In this document: positions 29,405 through 39,672 of the stretch, in pieces
Position numbering within the stretch: position 1 is the stretch's first letter
How the letters are laid out: each line of letters starts with the position of its first letter
NCBI RefSeq assembly: GCF_902859915.1
Contig: NZ_CADIKK010000028.1
Location: forward strand, 1 to 64,000
From: Paraburkholderia ultramafica
GTDB taxonomy: Bacteria > Pseudomonadota > Gammaproteobacteria > Burkholderiales > Burkholderiaceae
Reading direction: 5' to 3'
DNA: 64,000 nucleotides
Notes under the pieces: model-generated
The model's database searches: none
Told to the model about the DNA's origin: nothing
Seen by the model: only the letters and a program-made list of their open reading frames with translations
Made by a program: the position numbers and the translations under genes

Positions 29405-29884
29405 TCAGGATTCGACCGAACCCATTGCGCTTTGCTGGTAGTTCTGGATGCCGACCTTGTCGATCAGGTCGAGTTGGGTTTCGAGCCAGTCGATGTGCTC
29501 TTCCGTGTCGTCGAGAATCTTCACGAAGATTTCGCGCGAGATGAAATCGCGAACTGACTCGCAATACACGATGGCTTCTTTGCAGGTGCCTTGCGAAATC
29601 TGCTCGAGCTTCAGATCGCATTCGAGGATTTCCTTGGTTTCCTCGCCGATCAAAAGCTTGTGCAGGTCTTGCAGATTCGGCAGGCCGTCGAGCATGAAAA
29701 TGCGCTCGATGAGCCAGTCGGCGTGCTTCATTTCGCCGATCGATTCGTCGTATTCGTGCTTGCCGAGTTTGTCGAGACCCCAGTGCTTGTACATCCGCGC
29801 GTGCAGGAAGTACTGGTTGATGGCCGTCAATTCGTTCTTCAGCTGCGAGTTCAGATACTCGATAACTTTCTTGTCGCCTTGCAT
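29405..29884 (-). CDS. bfr: bacterioferritin
   Basis: A 159-residue 24-mer iron-storage protein. The ferroxidase ligands lie in [17 protein letters not shown] and [15 protein letters not shown], where the Met is the predicted haem ligand at the dimer interface. Further ligands are in [18 protein letters not shown]. It stores Fe(III) and works with Bfd. It stands alone downstream of the fumarase terminator. Confidence 0.93.
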   Translation of the reverse strand: MQGDKKVIEYLNSQLKNELTAINQYFLHARMYKHWGLDKLGKHEYDESIGEMKHADWLIERIFMLDGLPNLQDLHKLLIGEETKEILECDLKLEQISQGTCKEAIVYCESVRDFISREIFVKILDDTEEHIDWLETQLDLIDKVGIQNYQQSAMGSVES

Positions 29885-30012
29885 GATATTTCCTTATGTG
29901 GGCACTTTGAATTTCCAACAACAATAAACGCCATACCTGAAAAAGCCAAGGAAACAGACCGATCTTTTGACATTGTTTTCAGGTATCGCGCACCTTGTCG
30001 CGCGGCCATAAA

Positions 30013-30040
30013 AAAAGCCGGGATTGCAGCCCCGGCTTTT
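30013..30040. terminator. intrinsic terminator between fumarase and bfr
   Basis: AAAGCCGGG pairs with CCCGGCTTT around an 8-base loop. The left side has an A-run that becomes a T-run for the minus-strand fumarase transcript. Confidence 0.8.
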
Positions 30041-30072
30041 CGACTCACGTGACAGGCGTCAACGGCGATTCA

Positions 30073-31596
30073 TTAGACCGCCGCGACCGGAATCTTGCCG
30101 ATTTTTGCTTGCCATTCCTTCGGGCCGGTCTGGTGCACGGAGGTGCCGTTCGAGTCGACCGCGACCGTCACCGGCATGTCCTGCACGTCGAACTCGTAGA
30201 TCGCTTCCATGCCGAGATCTTCGAACGCCAGAACCTTTGCGCTGCGAATCGCCTTCGACACGAGGTATGCTGCGCCGCCCACGGCCATCAGATACGCGGC
30301 CTTGTGCTTCTTGATCGCCTCGATCGCGACCGGTCCGCGCTCGGCCTTGCCGATCATCGAAATCAGACCGGTTTGCGACAGCATCGTCTCGGTGAACTTG
30401 TCCATACGCGTTGCGGTGGTCGGGCCTGCCGGGCCGACCGCTTCGTCACGCACCGGATCGACCGGACCGACGTAGTAGATCACGCGGTTCGTGAAGTCGA
30501 CCGGCAGCTTTTCGCCCTTCGCCAGCATGTCGGCGATGCGCTTGTGCGCGGCGTCGCGGCCCGTCAACATCTTGCCCGACAGCAGGAGCGTCTGGCCGGG
30601 CTTCCAACCGGCCACTTCTTCCGGCGTCAGCGTGTTCAGATCGACACGCTTGCTCGTTTCCGTATTCGGTTCCCACTGCACCTTCGGCCATGCGTCGAGC
30701 GACGGCGCTTCGAGCCTGGCGACGCCGGAACCGTCCAGCGTGAAGTGCGCGTGACGCGTGGCGGCGCAGTTCGGGATGATCGCGATCGGCTTGGACGCGG
30801 CGTGCGTCGGCGCGGCCATGATCTTCACGTCGAGCACGGTGGCGAGACCGCCGAGACCTTGCGCGCCGATACCGAGCGCGTTGACCTTCTCGTGCAGTTC
30901 CACGCGCAGTTCTTCGATCCAGTCCTGCGGGCCGCGGGCGATCACGTCCTGAATGTCGATCGGGTCCATCAGCGATTCCTTCGCCATCACCATCGCTTTC
31001 TCAGCGGTGCCGCCGATGCCGATGCCAAGCATGCCCGGCGGGCACCAGCCCGCGCCCATGGTCGGCACGGTCTTCAGGATCCAGTCGACGATCGAATCCG
31101 ACGGATTCAGCATCGCGAACTTCGACTTGTTTTCCGAGCCGCCGCCCTTGGCCGCGACCTGCACGTCGACCGTGTTACCCGGCACGATCTCGTAGTGGAT
31201 CACGGCCGGCGTGTTGTCCTTCGTGTTCTTGCGCGCACCTTCCGGCGGGCTCACGATCGACGCGCGCAGCACGTTGTCCGGGTTCAGATAACCACGGCGC
31301 ACGCCTTCGTTGATCATCTCGGTGACGCCCATCGTCGCACCGTCCCAACGCACGTCCATGCCGACCTTCACGAACACCGTGACGATGCCGGTGTCCTGGC
31401 AGATCGGGCGCTTGCCTTCGGCGCACATGCGGCTGTTGGTGAGAATCTGCGCGATCGCATCTTTCGCTGCCGGACTCTGTTCGAGTTCGTAAGCGCGGCC
31501 CAAGGCCTGGATGTAATCGAGCGGATGGTAATAGCTGATGTACTGAAGCGAATCAGCAATGCTCTGAATCAGATCTTCCTGTTTGATGACGGTCAT
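30073..31596 (-). CDS. class I fumarate hydratase ([4Fe-4S])
   Basis: A 507-residue iron-sulfur fumarase that hydrates fumarate to malate in the TCA cycle. The N-terminal alpha-type domain includes ICQDTGIVTVFVKVG and GMLGIGIGGTAEKAM, and the C-terminal beta-type domain includes YYVGPVDPVRDEAVGPAGPTT. Cysteine cluster ligands are expected in the ICQDTG, NCAATRH-like and GAGWCPPGM segments. It is a single fused chain like FumA/FumB. Confidence 0.92.
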   Translation of the reverse strand: MTVIKQEDLIQSIADSLQYISYYHPLDYIQALGRAYELEQSPAAKDAIAQILTNSRMCAEGKRPICQDTGIVTVFVKVGMDVRWDGATMGVTEMINEGVRRGYLNPDNVLRASIVSPPEGARKNTKDNTPAVIHYEIVPGNTVDVQVAAKGGGSENKSKFAMLNPSDSIVDWILKTVPTMGAGWCPPGMLGIGIGGTAEKAMVMAKESLMDPIDIQDVIARGPQDWIEELRVELHEKVNALGIGAQGLGGLATVLDVKIMAAPTHAASKPIAIIPNCAATRHAHFTLDGSGVARLEAPSLDAWPKVQWEPNTETSKRVDLNTLTPEEVAGWKPGQTLLLSGKMLTGRDAAHKRIADMLAKGEKLPVDFTNRVIYYVGPVDPVRDEAVGPAGPTTATRMDKFTETMLSQTGLISMIGKAERGPVAIEAIKKHKAAYLMAVGGAAYLVSKAIRSAKVLAFEDLGMEAIYEFDVQDMPVTVAVDSNGTSVHQTGPKEWQAKIGKIPVAAV

Positions 31597-31650
31597 GGCT
31601 AGCTCAGTGGGGACAATGGCGCTTGTTGTCAGACACGCAGCGCAGTGCGG

Positions 31651-32262
31651 TCAGTCGTGCGCCTTCAGGGGAGTGGAAAGTTTTGCGGAACCCACGGCGT
31701 GCAGTACCGTGGGCTCTTCGAAATGCTTGGGATGCGTGTGCGTGGTGAGGCGGTCGACCAGCGCCATGACCAGCGCGGACACCAGGAACGCCACGTGGAT
31801 GATGACCTGCCACATGATCGTGTGAGTCGTGTTCTGATCGGGGCTGATGAAGGTCTTCAGCAAGTGGATCGACGAGATGCTGATCAGCGCCATCGACAAT
31901 TTGACTTTCAGCACGCCGGCGTTCACGTGGTCGAGCCATTCCGGTTCGTCCGGATGTCCCTCAACACCGAGGCGCGACACGAAGGTTTCATACCCGCCGA
32001 TGATCACCATGATCAGCAGGTTCGAGATCATTACCACGTCGATCAGGCCGAGCACGACCAGCATGATGTTGGTTTCGTCGAGCGTCATCGACGCCGTGAC
32101 CAGGTGCCAGACTTCTTTTACGAACAGCACGACGTAGACGGCCTGCGCGACGATCAGGCCCAGGTAGAGCGGCACTTGCAGCCAACGGCTCATGAAGATG
32201 ATGACCGGCAGCGGGCGCATCGGGCGGCGCTGACGGGCGGAGTCGAGTCGCGGAGCGGACAT
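31651..32262 (-). CDS. UPF0114/YqhA-type membrane protein (TIGR00645)
   Basis: This 203-residue inner-membrane protein has four hydrophobic segments, including PLYLGLIVAQAVYVVLFVKE, NIMLVVLGLIDVVMISNLLI and IIHVAFLVSALVMALVDRL. The YqhA signature IGGYETFVSRLG is present. Its function is unknown. I start it at the ATG at 32262, since a longer frame to 32298 lacks support. It is separated from the fumarase gene by about 55 bases. Confidence 0.85.
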   Translation of the reverse strand: MSAPRLDSARQRRPMRPLPVIIFMSRWLQVPLYLGLIVAQAVYVVLFVKEVWHLVTASMTLDETNIMLVVLGLIDVVMISNLLIMVIIGGYETFVSRLGVEGHPDEPEWLDHVNAGVLKVKLSMALISISSIHLLKTFISPDQNTTHTIMWQVIIHVAFLVSALVMALVDRLTTHTHPKHFEEPTVLHAVGSAKLSTPLKAHD

Positions 32263-32475
32263 AGGCAAGAGTCGGATGAAACGCAGGTGACGGAACACGG
32301 ACTAAATTCGCCGACCCGGCGTGCAGACGACGCACGTGGATCAGACACGCAAAACCAGGCGCAGACGCCGCGGTGCACGGCGATGGAAGGCCGGAACAGC
32401 TCGCGTCAGGCGTGCCATTGTACAGCGTCGGGTGAATTTGCTGCGGCGCGGCGGGCAGCGTGGGCGGCGGCTTGT

Positions 32476-33015
32476 TCAGGACGCGAGCGGCGGCACCCGT
32501 CTGGCTTTCAGACTCGCCAGCCCGATTCCCGCGATCACGCAGGCGAGCGCGAAGCCGTGCGCGAGCGTGGGGCGTTCGCCGAGAAACGTGATGCCGTAGA
32601 TCGCCGCGGCCACCGGCAGCACGGCGCTGAAGACGCCTGCGAGGCTGCCCGGCACGTGACGGATACCCTTCATCCACAGCCAGAACGAAAAGATGCTGGC
32701 CGACAGTCCGTACCACAACAGCAGCGTCCAGACGCCGGCCGCCACCGCGCTGGTGCGCTGCACGCCGTTGAGCATCAGCAGCGTAAACCCGAAGGTGCCG
32801 AACAGCGCCTGCAGAAACAGATTGACCCATTCATCGCGCTTGACGCGGCGCAGTTTGGCCACGCGCAGCAGCGGCCATAGCACCGCCATCGCGATCACAA
32901 AGCGCAGCAGCGCAAACAGAGGGACGGGGACAAACTCGACGATCGATTTACCGATTCCGACATTGCTGCCGACCAGCAGCATCGAGGTAATGAGAAGCAG
33001 GGCGTAGCGATTCAA
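32476..33015 (-). CDS. EamA/DMT-type transporter with internal deletion
   Basis: The product has 179 residues where EamA proteins usually have about 290-300 residues and ten helices. The first three to four helices (LLITSMLLVGSNVGIGKSIV, LFLQALFGTFGFTLLMLNGV) are joined in frame right after RTSAVAAGV to late helices (WTLLLWYGLSASIFSFWLW and onward to FSAVLPVAAAIYGITFLGER). Roughly 110 residues in the middle are missing. The frame is open, so the protein may be expressed but is probably non-functional. Confidence 0.7.
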   Translation of the reverse strand: MNRYALLLITSMLLVGSNVGIGKSIVEFVPVPLFALLRFVIAMAVLWPLLRVAKLRRVKRDEWVNLFLQALFGTFGFTLLMLNGVQRTSAVAAGVWTLLLWYGLSASIFSFWLWMKGIRHVPGSLAGVFSAVLPVAAAIYGITFLGERPTLAHGFALACVIAGIGLASLKARRVPPLAS

Positions 33016-33533
33016 GCTGGAATCCGGGCGGCTAGTTCAGTTAGCATTGTAAGAGGCCGTGCGAGCCAGCGTAAAGGCGCGAGGCGGACGCTCAACCTTG
33101 CGGCGCAGCCTTATGCCGCTTCGAATACGTGAACGCGACGTAACGAGTAGGATGCGTACGTTGCGTTGAATGCGCCGCTTGTGCGTTGCTGCATGGGCTC
33201 CGCGTAGGTGTCGCGTGTGCCTTGTCAGCGACCAGGCAGCGGCTAAGGGTTTTCGCTTGCAAGCCGATGCCGCTCGCGTAAGTGGCCGGTAAGTTGCAGC
33301 GCTTATGTTTGAACACGAGAGCGGTAAGCCGGTTTCGCACGCATTCATATTGCAGTGCCGCATGAGTGCCCAGCGCAGGCCAGCGAGCCACGGCGCAGCG
33401 ATCGGCGATCGAGGCGCGAGGGTTGGAGACAGCGCGCCGCGCGTCGGTCACCGATGGCGGCGTCAACAGGACATGGCGCGCCATGGGTGCGCTGCCAAAG
33501 GTTTTACGTTTCATCTTCACCAAGGGGTTATCG
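33016..33533. other. intergenic region upstream of acs
   Basis: This 518-base gap contains only weak open frames that look like shadows. I see no terminator or clear promoter motif. It is presumably the acs regulatory region. Confidence 0.35.
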
Positions 33534-35516
<1,983 letters not shown>

Positions 35517-35675
35517 GCGCCGGGTCATCTGGGTTGATGGCAAGGGTGCGTCGAACGATGCGCTCTTGACCTGACGCAGAGGTCGATCACGTGTTGATCA
35601 CTTCGGCGAGGCTATCGATGCCATCGCGCGGACAATCCCGATTGCCTGCCCGGTGGCTTTTTGATAAATAGGCGC

Positions 35676-36116
35676 ATGGCCGCGCCGCACCACTTCTCTC
35701 ACGCTACGCTCAATCCCGCGCCCGAACCGCCTGCGGTCTCGGCGGCGATGGCGCGCGCGCATCGAAAGTATTGGCGTTTCAATCTCGCGCTGATCGCGAC
35801 GCTGATGACGTTGGGCTTCATTGTGTCGTTCGTGTTGCCGCTGATCGCGCCGGCTTTGGCGCAGTTGCGTGTCGGCGGCTTCAGGTTGCCGTTCTACTTC
35901 GGCGCGCAAGGCGCGATCCTGATCTACCTCGGGCTGATCGCCGTGTATATCGCGTTGATGCAGCGCGCCGACCGCCGCCTGCAACGCGCGTTCGATGCGG
36001 ATGCCAGCGCAGACGCCAGCGCCGATGCCAGCGCCGATGCCAGCGCGCACACGAGTGCCGATGCCCGTGCGGACATCAGTGCCGATGCCGGCGCGCCGAG
36101 CGCGCGCGGACACTGA
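35676..36116 (+). CDS. DUF4212 symporter small subunit with DASA repeat tail
   Basis: This 146-residue protein has two transmembrane segments (LALIATLMTLGFIVSFVLPL and GAQGAILIYLGLIAVYIAL), matching the DUF4212 small subunit of VC_2705-type sodium:solute symporters. The C-terminus is extended by a tetrapeptide repeat (DASADASADASA and variants) encoded by repeats of a 12-base unit at about 35996-36090. It is 4 bases from the large subunit gene, so the two are co-expressed. Confidence 0.8.
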   Translation: MAAPHHFSHATLNPAPEPPAVSAAMARAHRKYWRFNLALIATLMTLGFIVSFVLPLIAPALAQLRVGGFRLPFYFGAQGAILIYLGLIAVYIALMQRADRRLQRAFDADASADASADASADASAHTSADARADISADAGAPSARGH

Positions 36117-36120
36117 GCCG

Positions 36121-38139
36121 ATGAAGCTCACGCACCGGCTGATCCGCTCGTACGCGCTCTATACGCTCGGCTTCCTGCTGTTTATTTACTTGATGTGGCG
36201 CATCGAGCGCACCACCGGTTCCGGCGTGTGGATCGGCTACGTGTTCCTGTTCGTGCCGATCGCGGTGTATGCGGTGATCGGCGTACTGTCGCGTACTTCC
36301 GATCTGGTCGAATACTACGTGGCGGGGCGGCGCGTGCCGTCCGCGTTCAACGGCATGGCGACGGCGGCCGACTGGCTGTCGGCCGCATCCTTCATCGGGC
36401 TGGCCGGCTCGATCTATGCGACCGGATATGACGGTCTCGCGTATCTGATGGGCTGGACCGGCGGCTATTGCCTCGTCGCGTTCCTGCTCGCGCCGTACGT
36501 GCGCAAGCTCGCGCGCTACACGATTCCCGATTTTCTCGGCACGCGCTTTTCGAGCAACGCGGTACGCGGCCTCGCCGCGCTCGCCGCGATCCTGTGCTCG
36601 TTCGTCTATCTGGTCGCGCAGATTCAGGGCGTCGGCCTGATCGCGACGCGCTTTATCGGCGTGGATTTCGCCGTCGGCATTTTCTGCGGACTCGCGGGCA
36701 TTCTGGTGTGCTCATTTCTTGGCGGCATGCGCGCGGTCACGTGGACCCAGGTCGCGCAGTACATCATCCTGATCGCGGCGATCCTGATTCCCGTGTCGAT
36801 GATCGCGCATAAAGACGGCCTTGGCTGGGTGCCGCAATTCAGCTACGGGCGTTTGATGGAGCGCATGGAAGGGCTCGAGAAGCAGGTGCGCGACGCACCG
36901 CTCGAGCAGACCGTGCGCGACGACTATCGACGTCGTGCCACGCTGATGCAGAACCGGCTCGACACGTTGCCGCAATCGTTCGTCGACGAGAAGTCGCGGC
37001 TCACGCAGGAAGTCGCCGATTTGCGCCGCCACAATGGTCCGTTGCGCGAGATCAAGGAGCGTGAAAGGGCGCTTGAACAGTTTCCCCGCGATGCCGCCGC
37101 CGCGCAGATCGTCTGGACCCAGCACCGCGACGAAATGTTGATGCGCGCGTCCGCGCCGGTGCCGATGCATGAGCCGTTTCCCGTGGTCAGCGATGAGGAC
37201 CGGCGCACTCACGAGCGCAATTTTCTGTCGCTGCTACTGTGTTTGTCGCTCGGTACGGCGAGCCTGCCGCATATTCTGACGCGCTATAACACGACGACTT
37301 CGGTGGGGTCCGCGCGACGCTCGGTCGGCTGGACGCTCTTTTTCGTCGCGCTGTTCTATCTGACGGTGCCGGTGCTGGCGGTGCTGATCAAGTACGAGAT
37401 TCTGAGCAATCTGGTTGGTCATCACTTTGCCGATTTGCCGCAATGGCTGATGCAGTGGCGCAAGGTGGAGCCGAGCCTGATCAGTCTCGCCGATACGAAC
37501 GCCGATGGCATCGTGCGTTGGAGCGAGATTCAGATGCAGCCGGATATGGTGGTGCTCGCCGCGCCCGAGATCGCGGGGCTGCCGTATGTGATGTCGGGCT
37601 TGATCGCGGCCGGCGCGCTGGCCGCGGCGCTGTCGACCGCCGACGGTTTGCTGCTGACGATCGCCAACGCGTTGTCGCACGACGTCTACTACCACATGGT
37701 CGATCCCGCCGCGTCGAGTCAGCGGCGTGTGACGATCTCGAAGATTCTGCTGTTGGGGGTGGCGCTGTTTGCGTCGTATGTTGCGTCGCTGAATACGGGG
37801 AACATTCTGTTCCTGGTGGGCGCGGCGTTTTCGCTGGCGGCGTCGAGTCTGTTTCCGGTGCTGGTGCTAGGCGTGTTCTGGAAGCGCACGACGCGGCTCG
37901 GCGCGGTGGCCGGCATGGTGGCGGGGCTCGTGGTGTGCATCTATTACATCGTCTCGACGTATCCGTTCTTCACGCAGATGACGGGCTTCACAGGCGCGCG
38001 ATGGTTCGGCATCGAGCCGATCAGCTCGGGCGTGTTCGGCGTGCCGGCGGGGTTTCTGGTGGCGATCGGCGTGAGTATGTTCGACCGGAAACCGGATGCC
38101 TATACGATCGCGCTGGTGGACTATATCCGGCATCCTTGA
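36121..38139 (+). CDS. sodium:solute symporter, VC_2705 subfamily
   Basis: This 672-residue membrane transporter has the SSS signature (GMATAADWLSAASFIGLAGS, YTIPDFLGTRFSSNAVRG). Residues about 245-358 form a hydrophilic, coiled-coil-like insertion. Residues 458-469 (DTNADGIVRWSE) form a perfect canonical EF-hand loop, suggesting a calcium-binding element in an external loop. Late transport helices (LSTADGLLLTIANALSHDVY) are present. It resembles acetate permease relatives and lies downstream of acs, so acetate or another organic acid is a plausible substrate. Confidence 0.88.
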   Translation: MKLTHRLIRSYALYTLGFLLFIYLMWRIERTTGSGVWIGYVFLFVPIAVYAVIGVLSRTSDLVEYYVAGRRVPSAFNGMATAADWLSAASFIGLAGSIYATGYDGLAYLMGWTGGYCLVAFLLAPYVRKLARYTIPDFLGTRFSSNAVRGLAALAAILCSFVYLVAQIQGVGLIATRFIGVDFAVGIFCGLAGILVCSFLGGMRAVTWTQVAQYIILIAAILIPVSMIAHKDGLGWVPQFSYGRLMERMEGLEKQVRDAPLEQTVRDDYRRRATLMQNRLDTLPQSFVDEKSRLTQEVADLRRHNGPLREIKERERALEQFPRDAAAAQIVWTQHRDEMLMRASAPVPMHEPFPVVSDEDRRTHERNFLSLLLCLSLGTASLPHILTRYNTTTSVGSARRSVGWTLFFVALFYLTVPVLAVLIKYEILSNLVGHHFADLPQWLMQWRKVEPSLISLADTNADGIVRWSEIQMQPDMVVLAAPEIAGLPYVMSGLIAAGALAAALSTADGLLLTIANALSHDVYYHMVDPAASSQRRVTISKILLLGVALFASYVASLNTGNILFLVGAAFSLAASSLFPVLVLGVFWKRTTRLGAVAGMVAGLVVCIYYIVSTYPFFTQMTGFTGARWFGIEPISSGVFGVPAGFLVAIGVSMFDRKPDAYTIALVDYIRHP

Positions 38140-38180
38140 GCGCGTTTGCGCAGGGGTGTGGCGCAAGGCGTGAAGTTTGC

Positions 38181-38186
38181 TATAAT
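38181..38186 (+). promoter_or_regulatory. -10 element of the tRNA-Ser gene
   Basis: A perfect TATAAT lies 13 bases before the tRNA 5' end. The -35 region is weak by eye. Confidence 0.5.
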
Positions 38187-38199
38187 TCGGCTCCCCGCC

Positions 38200-38290
38200 G
38201 GAGAGATGGATGAGCGGTTTAAGTCGCACGCCTGGAAAGCGTGTATAGGTTAATAGCCTATCCGGGGTTCGAATCCCCGTCTCTCCGCCA
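38200..38290 (+). tRNA. tRNA-Ser (GGA), CCA encoded
   Basis: The 7-base acceptor stem (GGAGAGA with TCTCTCC), the D arm, an anticodon loop CTGGAAA with anticodon GGA, a long variable arm (TATAGGTTAATAGCCTAT) and a T arm (GGGGTTCGAATCCCC) are all visible. CCA is encoded at 38288-38290. It is the probable attachment site of the adjacent integrase island. Confidence 0.93.
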
Positions 38291-38328
38291 CCCGACCTAT
38301 AAGGCTTTGCGGCCGTTCCAATTCGCCG

Positions 38329-38359
38329 GCTGTGCCATAGGTTAGGCGCTGTGCCATAG
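38329..38359. repeat. two direct repeats GCTGTGCCATAG beside the tRNA
   Basis: The 12-mer occurs at 38329-38340 and 38348-38359, between the tRNA-Ser gene and the integrase stop. The location fits arm-type binding sites for the integrase near an attachment site. Confidence 0.4.
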
Positions 38360-38362
38360 AGT

Positions 38363-39412
38363 TCATCGCAACGGCTTCACCCGTTCAGGCTTTCGCCGAT
38401 AGATACGTTCCGTCACCTTACCGTCTGCGTGGGCGAGAAGCGTACGTGCGTGCTCAAGTGTCTCCGCATCCCTAGCGCATTTGGCGCGCAGATCATGCTC
38501 GGTGAAGTGCTCCTTCACCTGCGTTTCTTCCAGCACGCGGTCCATGAAATTACGCCACATCGTGTCCCAACCGCCGGCGCGTCCCACCTGGTTGAAGTAG
38601 CAATCGCCCTTACGATTGCAAAATAGCCAAGGTGAGAGCGGAACCGGACGAACCGATTTCGCCGTGGCGACGGCCGCGCGGAGTTCGTCAGTCCACTCGA
38701 TAATTAGGCGTTTTCCTGTCGAGCCCTCGGTTTTGCCGGGCGTCACATGAATGCCGTCGTCTTGCAGATCAGACATCGTTAGCCGAAGCAGGTCGCCACG
38801 GCGCATTCCGGTGAGAAGTTTGATGCGAGCGTACGCCTGGATCGCCAGCACACTGCCTGATTTCCGCCGCGACTGCAGGGAAAGGCATTCCACGATCTCC
38901 CAGTCCTCAACGTATCGTGTGCGCGGTCTTTCTCCGCCTAACCGCACCTCTCCTTTGAACGGATGCGAGTCCAAGTATCCCCACTCTACGGCTTTCGTGT
39001 AGGCGTGGGACAGGACCTCAATCTCGCGCTTCGCTGCGGTCTTGGCCGAACGCTTATCGACATATTGATATATGTGACGTGGTTTAATCGAGGCAAGTGG
39101 CATGTTTCCGAGGACGGCGCGCAGCCGTTTGATTGCTACCGCATTGTGCGCCTGGGTGGTGATTTCTTTCTTAGGTACGACCTCGAGCGCATACCGTTCC
39201 AACAGGTCGCCGACAGTTTTTGCGTCATCGATGGATCCTAGCCGGTCGGCCCAGACTCTGTACGCTTCGGGCAGCGTGCCGCCAAGGCGGAATTGCTTCT
39301 TTCCGTCCCATGAGCTCTCAAGCCCATTCGGTACACGGTAATAGTAGGCCCCATGAAATTTTCTCCAGCGCTCTGGCAAGCCGCGGTTTTCGGAATTTCT
39401 CCTCTTCGGCAT
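38363..39412 (-). CDS. int: tyrosine-type phage/ICE integrase
   Basis: This 349-residue site-specific recombinase has a beta-hairpin N-terminus (GAYYYRVPNGL), an AYRVWADRLG helix, a core-binding domain and a catalytic domain. The first catalytic Arg is in TGMRRGDLLRL, the HxxR-type box is TEHDLRAKCARD, and the late box is LLAHADGKVTERIYRR with the Tyr. It lies 73 bases from tRNA-Ser, pointing toward it, the classic arrangement for tRNA-targeted islands. It overlaps the DUF4224 gene by one base. Start: ATG at 39412. Confidence 0.9.
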   Translation of the reverse strand: MPKRRNSENRGLPERWRKFHGAYYYRVPNGLESSWDGKKQFRLGGTLPEAYRVWADRLGSIDDAKTVGDLLERYALEVVPKKEITTQAHNAVAIKRLRAVLGNMPLASIKPRHIYQYVDKRSAKTAAKREIEVLSHAYTKAVEWGYLDSHPFKGEVRLGGERPRTRYVEDWEIVECLSLQSRRKSGSVLAIQAYARIKLLTGMRRGDLLRLTMSDLQDDGIHVTPGKTEGSTGKRLIIEWTDELRAAVATAKSVRPVPLSPWLFCNRKGDCYFNQVGRAGGWDTMWRNFMDRVLEETQVKEHFTEHDLRAKCARDAETLEHARTLLAHADGKVTERIYRRKPERVKPLR

Positions 39413-39672
39413 CAAGCGGCACTCCAATTAGGGACCGGTTCACCTGCGTTTATACGTTCGGCTTCCGCGCCAAATAGCTGCTCGACGTGCCGGCGTAGCA
39501 CTACAATATGGCCGTCTGGCCGGATTCGATGTTCGATGCCCATTGCGCGAAGCGCTTGCGCTTGGCTAACTCGCTGGCGTCTTCCAGTTAGATAGGTCAG
39601 TTCATCTTTGGTCAGGAACATGAAATCCGTCGGCCGCTTTAACTCCCCGGTGGATCTGAGTCTCTGGCTCAT
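39412..39672 (-). CDS. DUF4224 domain small protein
   Basis: This 86-residue protein matches DUF4224-type phage proteins (FLTKDELTYLTGRR, AQALRAMGIEHRIRPDGHIV). Such genes sit directly beside integrases and are thought to act as excisionase or recombination directionality factors. It overlaps the integrase start (TGATG) and the preceding gene's stop (ATGA), so all are translationally linked. Confidence 0.8.
   Translation of the reverse strand: MSQRLRSTGELKRPTDFMFLTKDELTYLTGRRQRVSQAQALRAMGIEHRIRPDGHIVVLRRHVEQLFGAEAERINAGEPVPNWSAA

Noticed and set aside
30995-31602. plus-strand frames opposite fumarase
   Set aside because: Antisense shadows of a full class I fumarase.
33092-33523. 143-codon minus-strand frame before acs
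   Set aside because: No motifs and no SD; overlaps the acs promoter region.
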